Notes: a model not told the origin generated them from the letters alone. A stretch of DNA of 64,000 bases from Micropterix aruncella (GCA_944548615.1 OX155961.1:10996673-11060672), one strand, 5' to 3'; counted from the first letter of the stretch, positions 10,341-21,694 are shown. Made by a program: numbers and translations.

Positions 10341-10969
10341 AGACATTTATTAAAATAGAATAGAATATTTTGCTGTGCTATAAAAATATTACTTAATGAG
10401 TAATACTCTGGTTTTATAGAAAGAAAACAATTTATGCACAAATGGCGGATTTATAGCTATAGCGATATCTTACAGTCAACCATTTGATAGACTAATTGCT
10501 AATTGTCACCATACAATACACACACAAAAGTAATAAAGTTATATTTTGAAATAAAGTAATACAAATATATGTCAATAACATATGCTAAGGTTGCCCAGGG
10601 ATGGTGGCAACTATAAGGAATTATTTTATTATATTAAACAGTTTTTGTTTGGTCAACACTGATAACACAGTATACCCCAGACAGTAGCTTCTCTTAGAAC
10701 ACAATTGAAATCGAAACGAATACGACACGAGTCGTAAGGGCTCGCATTTGCTCGCCAGATGTTCCGCTACTCGGCCTACGCAGATGTCTGAATGCTCGAA
10801 AAGGTCGCCATCCAAATGTTTGCGTTCGTCGAGACAGACCCTTCTGCCCACATTCCTTGCACCCTCTTCCCGCATTGCTTTGTACTGATAATGAGGACTG
10901 CCAACGTTGCCACACAAAATATACAAGCATGCCACTCATCTCATATTGTATACAGGACAGGGTGAGCTA
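10341..10969. other. Intron stretch, nothing recognised
   Basis: AT-rich intron. A GC-richer patch at 10690-10930 gives minus-strand ORFs of 81 and 104 codons in two frames, but neither resembles a known family and no splice context ties them to the host gene. Confidence 0.4.
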
Positions 10970-11275
10970 TAATTAGTGACACCTTAAAGTGGGTGAATCA
11001 ATACGAGCAAATAAGCAAGTTTTGATAAAAAAAATTGGGAATAACACATATTTTTTTTTTTAATTTTAAGAATTTAATGTTTTGAAAAACAGTGTAAATA
11101 GAGGTGATCGCGTTGCACCATGTAAAATAGGCACCGTTGCACCAGTAGGTAAAATATCGCAAATATTGCTTATTTGCGATACTTTAGCTATTGCTCAATG
11201 GCGCAGCGCGCTCAACGCTTGTCAAACTTTTAGTTATCAATTTGAGCAATTTTGGCAAAAAAAATCTAAATAATA
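10970..11275. repeat. Diverged relative of the 24-kb foldback MITE
   Basis: Contains GTGGGTGAATCAATACGAGC, AAGTTTTGATAAAA, TAGGTAAAATATCGC and GGCGCAGCGCGCTCAACGCTT in the same order as 24058-24452. The terminal arm on the right is degraded, so ends are approximate. Confidence 0.5.
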
Positions 11276-11784
11276 AGAGAGGTAGAAGGAAATGTTAAAA
11301 AGACTAAATTTTTTACACTAAAAAGGTATCTTTATTTTTACATATATCACCAGGAAAATGTATCTTCTAAGTTTTATAAATAAAACAGCACGAACAGGAA
11401 AAAAGAAAAAAAATGTTTTTTTTTAAATTTCAGTAAAATTTTAAAACAATTTAGAAACGAAATAGCATAAAAATTAAAATTGTAAATCTACAAAATTCAT
11501 AATAAAAAAAGGACATTTAGTTATCAATATTCAAAGAATATTAAACAGATTTAATATCAATGTATCTTTTATTACTAATTTATAAACAAACAAGAACCAC
11601 CATTCGCAGATCGCTTCTATGCAATAAAAAACCTGCCATAGTTACGGGTTTGTTACGTTTGCGAGGCTGAAAGGTTAAGCTAAATTGAAAAGGCTGTTTG
11701 AAAACGGAAAAAAGCCTGCTTTTGTCAATTTATTCAAAAATTTTTTGAGCTTGTCATCTCTGCATAGATAGATCACATATAATT

Positions 11785-11850
11785 ACATTATTATTATTAT
11801 TATTACTATTATATATTAATATTATTATTACTATTATACATTATTATTAT
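11785..11850. repeat. (ATT)n/(ACT)n microsatellite
   Basis: Imperfect TTA/TAC trinucleotide tract directly beyond the donor of the exon at 11858-12003. Upstream of it, 11276-11784 is AT-rich intron with nothing recognised. Confidence 0.8.
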
Positions 11851-11857
11851 TACTCAC

Positions 11858-12003
11858 CTTACTGTACTATCGGAACATGCGGTCGCTACTGTGTATGGCG
11901 CGAAACAGGCTGGATAGATGGAGGCGGAACTCAAATGTCCAGCTGCGGGGGCAGCATGAATCACTTCAACTCCCGGTGGAAGGGGTAATGAGCACTCGCA
12001 AAC
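11858..12003 (-). CDS. Rbcn-3A: Rbcn-3A exon, WD40 blade
   Basis: A 146-nt exon, acceptor TTTGGTAG, donor GTGAGT. It encodes VCECSLPLPPGVEVIHAAP, GHLSSASIYPACFAPY and TVATACSDSTVR. Conservation is strong with DMXL1/2, where the same GHLSSxSIYPxCFAPY block occurs. The donor abuts a long ATT/ACT microsatellite (about 11785-11850) that lies just inside the downstream intron. Confidence 0.92.
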
Positions 12004-12046
12004 CTACCAAATCATGAAATAAAATAATCAATCTGAGGCGACTACT

Positions 12047-12768
12047 CGACGAGGTGGCAAACGGTTTCGTGCAGCTTGGGCCACAATATCCATTTTGTTC
12101 TCGGATCGGCTCAACTCAGCTCCTATTCAGAAGCCTCCTCGAGTGGAAGGCTACCCCGGGTAAGACTCCCGTGTCTCAGACCTCAGCTGGTGGACCAGTT
12201 TCTCCCGGCGGGATTGCATCCCGGCGCCACTGGACGGTTTGCGCACCGGTCGGCGAAGCCAATCGGTTGTGCATTCTGACTAATTGCTGAAGGAGTCTGG
12301 AGACTATGGAAATATACTGTTTACTAAGCAGTGGGGGTGGATGTTGACCTGTTGTCATGCCACTCTTGAAATGACCTTGGGGCCCCTCGATCCCGTGTGG
12401 CACTACGGGCAAAAAACGCCCAGGTCCGCGATAAATTCAAATTAAATTACCAATATAATACAACAGGTAGAGGCCTCGCAAGCGACTTCGGACCCGTAAC
12501 CAGTCGGGAGGACAGAGGTATCCTGAAGGTAAATTCCAGACGGAGATATCCTACCAAAACTGGTAGTTAGGGGGCGAGGTTGCCCGCTGTTTACCTTTCC
12601 AGGTGCCTCGCCGTAAGGCGTGGGACTCTAAAGGGTTGCTGGTGAGCTTAACAGTAGATTGTCTTGTCCCCAAGTCTTCTACGCTCATCTCACGACTGAA
12701 AGAATGATTATATATCGTTATAGCAGCCTGGGGTGACGGGTTCGCCCGTTGTAGTTGACACCGCCCTA
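12047..12768 (-). mobile_element. Family R retroposon, copy 3, with 14-bp target duplication
   Basis: Reverse orientation: the head complement GGTTCGCCCGTTGTAGTTGAC is at 12738-12758 (quoted in part). A direct repeat CTGAGGCGACTACT lies at 12033-12046 and again at 12769-12782, directly bordering the element. Interior blocks match copies 1 and 2 with rearrangements. The long direct repeat argues for target-primed retroposition rather than a DNA transposon. Confidence 0.75.
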
Positions 12769-12998
12769 CTGAGGCGACTACTAATAGCACCCACCCTAAG
12801 AATGTAGATACTGTTTGAGACTTTCCAGGGACAACTTAAGAAAAATGGTGGGACTGCTAACAGGACAGTGCTGGCTTAACATACACCCTCACACTCCACT
12901 CCAACAAAGGCCACACATGCAGGGGCTGTGGAGGGAATTAATGTCAGATGGTATGCACCTGTCCAGCTTTGTCTATCAGGAGAGAAAAGTAATAGTTG

Positions 12999-13445
12999 GG
13001 GAGCCAGCGACAAAAAAGTGCAAGTTTTATAAAACCTGATACTTTCAGATCACAGTATTTTGGCCATAGAACGCTGGGGTAGAGTCAGCATGCCATGCGC
13101 CGGAGCGCCTGGCGCTAGCGTACTAGGAAATGTGTAATTTTAATTAATTCCCCCAAAGTCTTTTGGAAAAGCTGAAAATTCATCAGTAGACAGTGGATGC
13201 ATTCTATTGTTAAGAAGTCTGATCATTTATTTCGAGTTCTGTATTGCATCCACTGTCTACTGATGAATTTTCAGCTTTTACAAAACACTTTGGGGGCACA
13301 TAACTTTGGGGGTACCTACTAATTAAAATTACACCTTTCCTAGTACACCAGCCCCAGGTGTCCCGGAGTCTGGCCTGCTGAATACTGTCTGGTCTGAAAT
13401 TATCAGCTTTTACAAAACTCATGCACTTTTTTGTCACTGCCTCTT
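12999..13445. repeat. Foldback element with ~200-bp inverted arms
   Basis: Inner arms are near perfect: CATCAGTAGACAGTGGATGC at 13179-13198 and its complement GCATCCACTGTCTACTGATG at 13245-13264. Complementarity continues outward, with indels, through CCCCCAAAGT, AATTTTAATTA and CCTAGTAC to ends at GACAAAAAAGTGCA (13009) and TGCACTTTTTTGTC (13423). Non-coding; the transcript would form a long hairpin. Confidence 0.72.
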
Positions 13446-13883
13446 GGCTATAGTGGGCTATGAGGTAGCTATGGCCGATGTGTGTGTGCGGTTTCCGACT
13501 GGTCTCTCAGGGAAACCGGTTGCAGGATCTTTAGGTTGGGAGTACGGACCGGTATGGGGGCAAACTACAATGGTCCTTAAGGAAGGACTAAGTGCGGGTG
13601 GTTTGACGACTGGTCACCCTCTCCCGCTTATCATTAAAATCATTTAATGCGATGGCACTATTTACAAAATATAAAAAGTAGGACAACTAGAAATGAAAGA
13701 GGAAAACAATGAGATAGGTTTCGAAGAGGTTTTTAGTATCAACCTGATACTAACTACACATGTGCAGCGGAGTTGACTTTGTATCTGAAGCAGGGCCGGC
13801 TCTAGGGTTTTTGGCACCCTAGGCGAAAACAAAGTCTGCGCCCTCAATAAAGTGCCTTCGGCAAGGTCTGCCAGGTACGGAAC

Positions 13884-14463
13884 TGTTAGGGACCACCCCT
13901 CACTAAACTCCAAATTATTCGGTGTGAGGTGGTGGTGTCAACTTGCGGGTTATCTCCGTATTAAAAGTCGGTTTTAAGTATATCAGAAGGTATTTATTGA
14001 GATAGATATTGCCAGTTTGTAACGCTTCTCGAGTGGGATATATTGACGCGAATGTATTGGCTATCTGCCTGTAACTACAAGGGTGTATGGAGAAGGATTG
14101 TACTTGTGCTCCTAGTATCTCGTACTGGGCACGGCTCGAGTCTGTGGGAATGCAGACTGATGCTTCTCGCCTCGATAAGGAAAGGAAGGAAAAGGTAACC
14201 AAGAAGCCGGGGTACCGAGGTATGCCGTCGCTGTCTTGGGGGATGTGATCACTCGAGGAATGATACTTTGGTTGCTTTTTCGCCGGTTTATATAGGCCGA
14301 GAAATGATGCAATCCAAAATATTCCGAGTAAAAGTATTGTTTCATCGTGCTGATTCATCGCTGCACGAGGTGACTAGAATAATGGCTGAATTTGTGTCAG
14401 TGCATTTCACTGGAAATCAATGCATTTGTTGATTGCATGTAACGATACTTAAGGGCCGTTACA
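13884..14463. mobile_element. Solo LTR, copy 1 (about 580 bp)
   Basis: Starts TGTTAGGGACCACCCCTCAC and ends GGGCCGTTACA, the TG...CA form of an LTR, and matches 27954-28531 over its whole length. It contains TATATAGGCCG (TATA-like) near 14290. No internal retroelement region adjoins it. ORFs of 147 and 77 codons on the minus strand are incidental. Flanks GAAC/TAAC are not a clean duplication. Confidence 0.7.
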
Positions 14464-14744
14464 TAACTCCCTCGCTAGTGGAGAACTTGTATATTTTAGA
14501 AAGAAAATATGGAAGCTGTTCACGATAAACGTCTTCAACAAATGTTACAAGTTAAAATAGGTGAATGTTTGAGGAGTTGTGCATTTTTTTTAGAATGTTT
14601 GAGGAGTTGTGCGTTTGGCAGATATTCGAAAAGCGTTATAATTACATGGAACTTCGGAAAAGCATTTTTGTTACCAGTAAATACAATTACTAACATGTTA
14701 TGTTAACGATGTCTGAAGGTCTAACGAGGCGTTCGGGAGACACA

Positions 14745-14995
14745 TGATTAGACCTTGACATTCTTAAACAACAGTCTTGGTGCTTTAACCTCGCTACCCT
14801 AAATATCAGCAAGTCAAAACTGATTACTTTCTCCATTAGGTTGACTCTAAATGCTAGCTTATTATGTCCAGCCATATTACTCAACTACCATGTTAGTAAG
14901 CCCCACTATAAGTGCATGCACTTGGAAAATGTGTCAGATATTAGATCCCTTGGTGTAGTCATCCACGGCAACCTAGAGTTTGCTTAGAGACTGTT
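14745..14995 (+). mobile_element. LINE reverse transcriptase fragment
   Basis: Plus-strand translation contains LDILKQQSWCFNLATLNIS, KSKLITFSIR and VSDIRSLGVVIHGNLEF. The spacing of LNxSKxKxITF and RxLGVxxDxxLxF is the segment just past the YADD motif in jockey/CR1-type enzymes. Short, 5' and 3' truncated, with an interruption. Confidence 0.5.
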
Positions 14996-15121
14996 ATTCA
15001 GTTTTTGCTTTCACAGACTCTAGTATTTTTGAAGGAACTGGACCCAGGACTTATGAAGGTAGTAGGAAGTAGAGCGATGCTTTTGCTTCTAGAGTTGTGA
15101 TTGAGTGAGTAATGTTTATAC

Positions 15122-15276
15122 CTTAGTGGTGGATATGACGACGTGAGGTGATGAAGCCACTCCTGGAATAATGGTGTCATCGGCAGCACTGACACTGTTC
15201 TTACGCGAATCCATGCCTTCGTCCTCTTGTATGAGGGCGCAGTCGGGGACGTATATCATACTACCGGTCATATCAT
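15122..15276 (-). CDS. Rbcn-3A: Rbcn-3A exon, linker before WD40 blade
   Basis: A 155-nt exon, acceptor TTTTTTCAG, donor GTATAA. It starts with two bases completing an Asp codon, encodes DDMTGSMIYVPD, an acidic stretch (QEDEGMDS), and ends GVASSPHVVISTTK, which joins to VCECSLPLP in the next exon. The ISTTK-V junction agrees with the family. Confidence 0.88.
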
Positions 15277-15732
15277 CTGAAAAAATACACTATATGCTCA
15301 ATAATCCCACAATATTATAATACTTTGTGTTTCATAAAATTACTTCGTGTTTCAAACTCTGTAATCCGCCGTCCCTCTTCGTCGCTATAGAGAGTGATTA
15401 CTAAGTGTGCCAACTGATCCACTATGGATCTGAGACAAACAGCCGACGGAAGGTCCATCTCGATTGCAGCGTGAGCCATGGGCCATCTTTACTTGGTACG
15501 CGACGAGAAACTGTCAAATTTTGTCTCGCACATCTTGCATGAGTACTCTTTCAACCCTTTGCACTTGAGCAGCGCCGCTACAGCGCCCGGGAAGTTTATT
15601 GCATCCACTAGTATTTTTGTAGTATTTAAATAGTTTTTTTTGTACTTTATGGTAATATTTTCCGTGGTATAAAAATGCTATTTTTCAACATGATGTTTAG
15701 AAAAAATCAGTTGGGTCATCCCCATTCTAAGA

Positions 15733-16432
15733 TGGGTGTTACACGTTCAATCTGGCATCAGTTCAGTCCGTGACCTAGGTCAGACTGACGGGAAACTGAT
15801 CGTTCATCGTGTTGACTGATCCGTACATGCAGCTCGACTGTGGAATCAGCTTCCTTCAACTATTCGAGGTACTAGCTCGCTGTTCACCTTTAAGCAATCA
15901 TTGAAAAAGGACTTCCTTTTACAATAAATATGAATCATAAATTCTAACCTTTCCGTTATCCCCTCCCTTTCCTTACCTTATTTTGGCAGTTTATTTATTT
16001 ACTTATTTATTTATTTATTTGTTAATATATCAAAAAATGTATGTAATATGATATGAAAAATGTATGTCATATAATATGTCCAACTCAAAAAAATTATTTA
16101 TATATTTACTTTTTACTTTAGATACACACACAATGTATATTATATGCTATAATTTCAAATTTAATTTTAAGCTATAATTTTGTTGCCTACTCTTCTTTTC
16201 ACACCAGCATGTTGGTTGACTGGAAGATATTGTTGTAGTATAGCAATAAGTCCGCCATTGTACCATATTTTTATTGTGCAATAAAGAGATTTCATTCATT
16301 CATTCATTCATTCACTGATGGACTAAACTGATGGATTTTCATACATTTTAATAATTTCTATCAGTCCATGAACTGTTGTTCTGGCATCAACAGCATCAGT
16401 TGATGCCAGATTGAATGTGTAACACCCGTCTA
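15733..16432. mobile_element. TIR element interrupted by a LINE 3' end
   Basis: The left end GGGTGTTACACGTTCAATCT matches the complement of the right end AGATTGAATGTGTAACACCC (16411-16430), extending into GGCATCAG on both sides. A truncated LINE (about 15830-16317) sits inside. Non-coding. Confidence 0.62.
15830..16317 (+). mobile_element. 5'-truncated LINE 3' end with (ATTC)n tail
   Basis: Plus-strand translation gives LWNQLPSTIRGTSSLFTFKQ and SLKKDFLL then a stop, the typical C-terminus of a CR1/jockey-type LINE, followed by a 0.4-kb 3' UTR, a TGCAATAAAGAG signal and an ATTC repeat tail at 16293-16314. ACTGAT on both sides may be the target duplication. Confidence 0.6.
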
Positions 16433-16864
16433 TGATTTTTATGGTATTTTAGTAGTATTTCGTTTTAAGTACTTTTGTTTATATGTTTTAAGTACTTTTG
16501 TATTATTAAAATGGTATTTCTCCAATGTGATGTAGTATTTTCTTAGATGCGAAAAAGGCCTCGAGTGAATAGGGTTAAGACTACCGCTACTGGTCTTTAG
16601 TTTCTTACTTAGGATTTTGGGCCTGATTTGGAGATTAGTTTTACTAGGCTAGCTTTCAGTTATTCGGACAGAGGAGCTGGATTGATATGAGTATTGTACG
16701 TATTGTCAATCTTGATTATGTCTAATTGTCGGGAAGTGCCGTTGCATTTAGATTTCCTGAAGATCTTCCAGTATCTCAGTAAAGTCAAATCGGTGAGACC
16801 TAGCAATGGTAATCAATAGGCAATAGGTTGAAAAGAAAAGGGAAGGCGAATAAGTAAACCTTAC

Positions 16865-17092
16865 CGCTAGGATCCGGCTGTGAAGCGATGACCAGCCTCC
16901 ACATATGCATGGTAGAACCGTTGGGAGTGCGCTCCAGCACCACTATGTAGAAAGGTTCTTCAAAGGCTATAGACCTTTTTAGATCCACCATAGCATCCAG
17001 ACCAGAGTCCATAAGAGGAACTGGCGGAGGCTGCGACCCCTCCATGATATTAGCCGCAATGTCCTGTGTGGATCCCGTCGATAACCTTTCAC
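16865..17092 (-). CDS. Rbcn-3A: Rbcn-3A exon, WD40 block
   Basis: A 228-nt exon, acceptor TTTTTCACAG, donor GTAAGG. It encodes ERLSTGSTQDIAANIMEGS, a Pro-rich turn, LDAMVDLKRSIAFEEP and FYIVVLERTPNGSTMHMWR with LVIASQP. The HMWRLVIASQP motif is a clear DMXL signature. It starts with two bases and ends with one, in register with both neighbours. Confidence 0.92.
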
Positions 17093-17399
17093 CTGTGAAA
17101 AAGGCAGTAAAATTAGTGGCATTAGAAAAAAATCATTTGGTGTTAATACTACAGTATCATCTTCAATAAGTCGGTACAAGTACTGGTGTTTGTTGATGAT
17201 ATTAAATATTTTAACTGCCAACCCTCATCTGTTTACATTACAAGCAATTAATTATTTATTCTTATAAGATAGCTAGTATTTTACGCGACATTCTTATGTA
17301 TAGTTACTGGTATATATCTTTATTAATTTTACTTTCATTACATTTGTTTTTCCGTAATGTTTAAACAAATAAATAAATAAAATAAAATAAAAAGAGGTG

Positions 17400-17815
17400 A
17401 AAGTATGTCCAACGGCTGCAAACAGGTGTTACTTCGTACTCCAGTATCAAACGAAATCCATCTGCTATCCCGAAGGACAAAGGCAACTCTCTTCAAGCCA
17501 CTTATCAGACCAGTCTTAACTCATACTTCAGAAACATGGCCTATCATCGAATTTGATGAAAATGCACTGGATGTCGTTGAATGCAAATTACTCCGCAGGA
17601 TCTTCAGTGTCGTACAGGAGTATGGAGTGTCGAGAACAACTACTAATGTATGCCAAAGACATTGATATCATTGCACACTCTCCACAAGCTCACGAGGAAG
17701 CCTATTTAGCATTGGAAAGAACTGCAAAATGTATAGGCCTGAAGATAAATCAGGATAAAACTAAACCTGATTGCCCACGTTTCAATAATAAACCCAGATT
17801 CTGTTAGTGGTCCCT
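17400..17815 (+). mobile_element. RTE-type LINE fragment, rearranged
   Basis: Frame 1 encodes LLSRRTKATLFKPLIRPVLT and ENALDVVECKLLRRIF, the C-terminal part of an RTE-type reverse transcriptase. Directly after it, in another frame, comes AKDIDIIAHSPQAHEEAYLA and GLKINQDKTK, which contains the degraded catalytic YADD position (AKDI) and normally lies upstream. So two pieces are joined in reversed order. An (AAAT)n-like tract precedes it. Confidence 0.65.
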
Positions 17816-17854
17816 ATACCTTTGAATCTGTTAAGTAATTCTATAAATAAATGG

Positions 17855-18345
17855 TCACAAATAGGAGTTACTTCTTACTCCGGTCTCAAATGGAATCCCA
17901 TCAGGTGACTCAGCTGTCAGAATGAAGACAACCCTCTTCAAGACACTTATCAGCCCAATTTTAAGTTACGTTTCAGAAACATGGACTCTTAATAAAGCGG
18001 ATGAAAATGCACTAAATGTCTTTGAAAGCAAAATTCTCCACAGGATCTTCGAAACCGTGCCTAAGAATGGCTTATGGCAAAGATAAACAAACAAGAATGA
18101 ATGATAAGCTGCATGTTGTGAGATTCCTGAAAATCGGAAGTCTCGGGTGGTTAAGGCATGTTGAAAGGATCAAAAATTAACATCTGTTTAAACGCATTCT
18201 TTGTGGAAAAACTGAATGGCATCGTAGGTCAGGACTGCAATTCTGTCGTTAAAGACCTAAATGTGTCGGATAGAATAAGTAAAATATTGAATAACTTCGA
18301 TACAAAAACGATCATCAAACCGACTCAAGACAAGACATACGACTT
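17855..18345 (+). mobile_element. RTE-type LINE fragment, 3' part
   Basis: Repeats the same C-terminal block as 17400-17660 with stops (RFRNMDS, DENALNVFESKILHRIF in broken frames), then continues into the family 3' region (VVRFLKIGSLGWL, HLFKRILCGKTEWHRRS-like pieces). Decayed. It may be the downstream part of the same insertion as 17400-17815. Confidence 0.6.
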
Positions 18346-18654
18346 TAACCCCTTGGCCTACCATTAAGATGCGACAGCATTGTCCCAAAAAATAAAGAAA
18401 ACTGCCAAGCATTCAAGTCATTCCACGAATCAGCAAATCTGTCTTACATTTGGTTCAGTTGACGTACTACATGCCAGGCCTGTAATAGTCAGTTTAGGTT
18501 CGACTGTTGCCTCATGGGCCAGGCACGTGATAAACAGTTTTGACTCGAAAACCTGACCATGAGCCTCACACTTGGTTATAGGCGAAAGGGTTAAAGGATA
18601 TATAACTGCAAATCCCAGGTGTATAAAACATCAAATACAGCTGTCGGTTAGCTT

Positions 18655-18860
18655 ATGTTGGAAGAACAAAGTGGTCCATATCAACTAGACTGACATTCAT
18701 ATAGACTAGCATGCAGCAAGAAAAATTTGCCATCTGCGAACATACATCGGATAGCGGTTGCAGTTTCGATCGTTGTCCAGAACCCTGGACAACGGCGGTC
18801 GCAACATCGCCGAAACGTCAATCCCTACAAAGTTCATGCGGTAAATCAGTTTTATCTGGA
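18655..18860 (+). mobile_element. Possible Penelope-like element endonuclease end
   Basis: The plus strand around 18710-18790 reads AICEHTSDSGCSFD in one frame, resembling the xAIxEHxxxxxHxFD segment of a GIY-YIG endonuclease from Penelope-like elements, and is followed by CATCGCCGAAACGTCAATCC, similar to 3' ends of that class. Contains an inverted repeat GTTGTCCAG ... CTGGACAAC. Fragmentary. Confidence 0.38.
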
Positions 18861-19624
18861 TTATATATTTAATTTGTTGTCAAATATGAACAGTGTATAT
18901 AAATAAGTGACCCAAATCCTCAAAAACTATCCACTAACCAGATGCCAAAAAATAAGGCAAAAAATCATCATAGCAATTCAACTCTTTCCGTTATTTGTTA
19001 ACGATGCAATGTGATATGGAGGGAGGGAGGCAGGTTCAAAACCTCGAAAATGTGGTAGAACAATAAAAAAAATGCCTCTTTTCGATTTTGTTTATTGACG
19101 GAACAAAAAGTTATCTACGCCATGTAGCAAGATATAATCATGCCAAGGAACTGCTCAAAAGAATTAAATGGATAATTGCGTTCCTTCTTGAACTAAAATC
19201 GGAAGTTAGTTTGTGTGAATGAGATAGGGCAATATGCTAGAGCGGAATATGAAATGAGCGGTCACTTTTTCACAAGCCACCAAAGATAAAGCATCTTAAT
19301 CTAAAACCGCACGAAATGTGTTCAAATTTATTCAGACGAGTATAAGTTTGACAGGTAGTTATTATCGACGATCGTTCATTTCATATTACGCTCTAATGTA
19401 TTTCTCTATCTCGATCGAACTAATTTCAGGTTTAGTTCAGAAAGAAACGCAATCGGTCCCAATATGTCTTATATAGGAGTACTTTTGATGTCATCTTCTA
19501 GAGTATTGATGCATAACGCACCAGTAATTAAAGTAGTTTTAGAGGAGTGACACAACTCAATGTCATCTCCATCCTTAGAAATTGATACTCTCAACCGATT
19601 GTATGACAGGAATAAAAGACTAAC
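18861..19624. other. Intron stretch, nothing recognised
   Basis: AT-rich intron downstream of the exon at 19625. No ORF above 72 codons and no repeat shared with the rest of the window noticed. Confidence 0.45.
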
Positions 19625-19829
19625 CAGTAATAAGTTGCTCCTGAAATACATGAAGTAGTTGTGTGTTTTGCCAGTCATGAGTAGCATCCTCTATAGCATC
19701 TAACTGAAGTACACAGCCAGGTCTTGCTGTTGATTGCTGAGATACGATCTTGACTCGGTCGTGTAGAGGAATACCGGTACCAGCATCACCGGCCGCAGAA
19801 GATCCTGAAGATAATGATACCATGGAGTC
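19625..19829 (-). CDS. Rbcn-3A: Rbcn-3A exon
   Basis: A 205-nt exon, acceptor TTTGCAG, donor GTTAGT. It begins DSMVSLSSGSSAAGDAG, a flexible Ser/Gly linker, then encodes IVSQQSTARPGCVLQLDAI and THDWQNTQLLHVFQEQLI, both highly conserved in DMXL. It ends one base into the Gly codon shared with the exon at 16865. Confidence 0.92.
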
Positions 19830-19961
19830 CTGCAAATAATAAATTTGGATAGAGTTTTTGTAGTGTGCTACATTGGCGCTGTAATTTTAATTGAATGACG
19901 CTCCAAAGTTAAAAAACGTTAACACTAATAAAAATCAGTTGTGTCACGCCAAGACTTTCTC

Positions 19962-20253
19962 GGCAAGTTTGTTTGTTTGTTTGTATATACTCTTTATTGT
20001 GAAAATGTCACAATGGGCGGGTTTATTGTCATATGACAATCTCTTACAACCAACCCTACTATGACGTGTTATATGTATGTGTGCATGTAACATGTCTGTA
20101 AGTGTGTGTCTTGTTATTGCATTCGATCGACAGAATTGAAAATGCAATTCCGTTAATTTGATCCCAACGGAAAAGGGTAACCCAGCCAGGAATCGAACCT
20201 GGGACCTTACAATGTAAGATCAGGCGACCTAAACACTATGCCACCGGGCTGTA
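19962..20253 (-). mobile_element. tRNA-derived SINE
   Basis: On the minus strand it opens with a tRNA-like head (20178-20253): AGCCCGGTGGCATAGTGTTT (box A region) and GGTTCGATTCCTGGCTGGGT (box B). A 200-bp unrelated body follows and the element ends in an AAAC repeat tail at 19962-19985. The anticodon arm is poor, so it is a SINE and not a functional tRNA gene. Transcription would be by RNA polymerase III from the internal boxes. Confidence 0.82.
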
Positions 20254-20711
20254 GCCAAGGACTGATTTTATCTGACTATTAATTTCATAAGTAAAATCTA
20301 TGACCGCCCTCTCTCGGCCTGCGAACGATCCCGGTTGGGTTCCACCTAATGGCAGATTGGGCTAAGCGCCAATAGATATCGTTAACATTTGATTAAAATG
20401 TATGGTGGAATTTAAATATTATTAGGCTAGCTTGAATGTGAGATATTCCAACCAAAATCTCAAAATGTCATTTCGGCCTAAGAAAGCATCTGTGCACCAA
20501 ATTTCAAGTCTCTTAGTACAATAAATATTTTGAGATTAAAATATAACTAGTCCGCCCCCTGGTAGACCCATTTCAACCACCTTCCATTTGGAAATGACAC
20601 ATCGACAGATAGACAGACACACAGACAGGCTTCCATTTGGAAATTGTCATAATCATCTCAGAGAGAAACTTTAAAAAGAAACACTAAAAACACGCTTTTA
20701 TAAATGATCTT
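20254..20711. other. Intron stretch, nothing recognised
   Basis: Intron sequence with a GACAGATAGACAGACACACA motif at about 20601-20625, typical of degenerate simple repeats. No coding potential seen. Confidence 0.4.
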
Positions 20712-20941
20712 AAATCGTGGTCAAAGTTCATTACAAGACCTTTCTAACAAGTCCAAACACGGCTATGATACGATATTCCATCATGGAATGCCAGTGCCTA
20801 TCTTCCGGCTTCATCATCAGACCTTGAAACCTAATCGTGGTTAAAGTTCATTTCAAGACTTTTCTAACAAGTCCAAACACAGCTATGATACGATGTTCCA
20901 TCATGAAGTTCCAGTTTATCTTCCGACTCCATCATCAGATC
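20711..20941. repeat. Two-copy tandem repeat, ~120-bp period
   Basis: AATCGTGGTCAAAGTTCATT at 20713 recurs as AATCGTGGTTAAAGTTCATT at 20833, and the following blocks (CTAACAAGTCCAAACAC, GCTATGATACGAT, ATCTTCCG, TCATCATCAGA) repeat in the same order. About 85 percent identical by eye. Unclassified. Confidence 0.75.
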
Positions 20942-21429
20942 AGTTCCGACAGTACCATATTATTGTATTGTCATCAGAACTACATACAGCTGCCAATTTT
21001 CATGACGCTACGATCCTTGAAAGATGGTTAAATTAGTTACCTTAGATTCCATTACATAGTTACATACAGGTCGACCTAATAAAAGCGTGTAAAAAATATT
21101 TCACGTTCATAATACTTTCTATCCTTGTCGGTTGGTGGGCAATATAGTATAGAAATAGAAAAAGTATAGAAAACGACCAGCGCTTGGCGATAAATTAGCC
21201 GCAAACAATGAATCTATACTTCCTACTTCAGTTTGATTGTCTTTATGGTGTTTACAGTGTTCCAGTCAATCCTTTGCGGAAACGGAAGCGTTAAGGGTTT
21301 ACATACTCAAAACGTGACATAGCCTTTATCGTGCAGATTTTAATTAGACGCGTAATACTCCTCAAACACAGACATACGTTAGATGTACGTGTCAGACCAC
21401 CATAGATTAAAGATGTTTTTAGGGTCAAT

Positions 21430-21482
21430 TGTTTGTATGTTTGTTTATATATTTATTGTGAAAATTCACAATGGGCAGGTTT
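21430..21482 (-). repeat. 3' fragment of the tRNA-derived SINE
   Basis: GTTTGTTTATATATTTATTG and CACAATGGGCAGGTTTATT match the tail half of the SINE at 19962-20253 in the same orientation. The tRNA-like head is absent. Between 20942 and 21430 nothing else was recognised. Confidence 0.6.
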
Positions 21483-21694
21483 ATTCTAGTGTAAATGGTT
21501 AATTAACCCTTGGAGTAAATGGGTATTTTCATGGATGCATCTATCTCTTTTGCAGGATTTTCGGCGACATCGACCTTAAAGTACTATAACTACGAAACTA
21601 CTACACCAATCATAAAAAGAACAACTGCACAATGATTGCATTGAAATTTCGAATATAGAATATTGAAATATCATTTTGTAAAACAATTAGATAA

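Noticed and set aside
20178..20253. tRNA gene on the minus strand
   Set aside because: Anticodon arm does not fold well and the sequence runs into a SINE body with AAAC tail.
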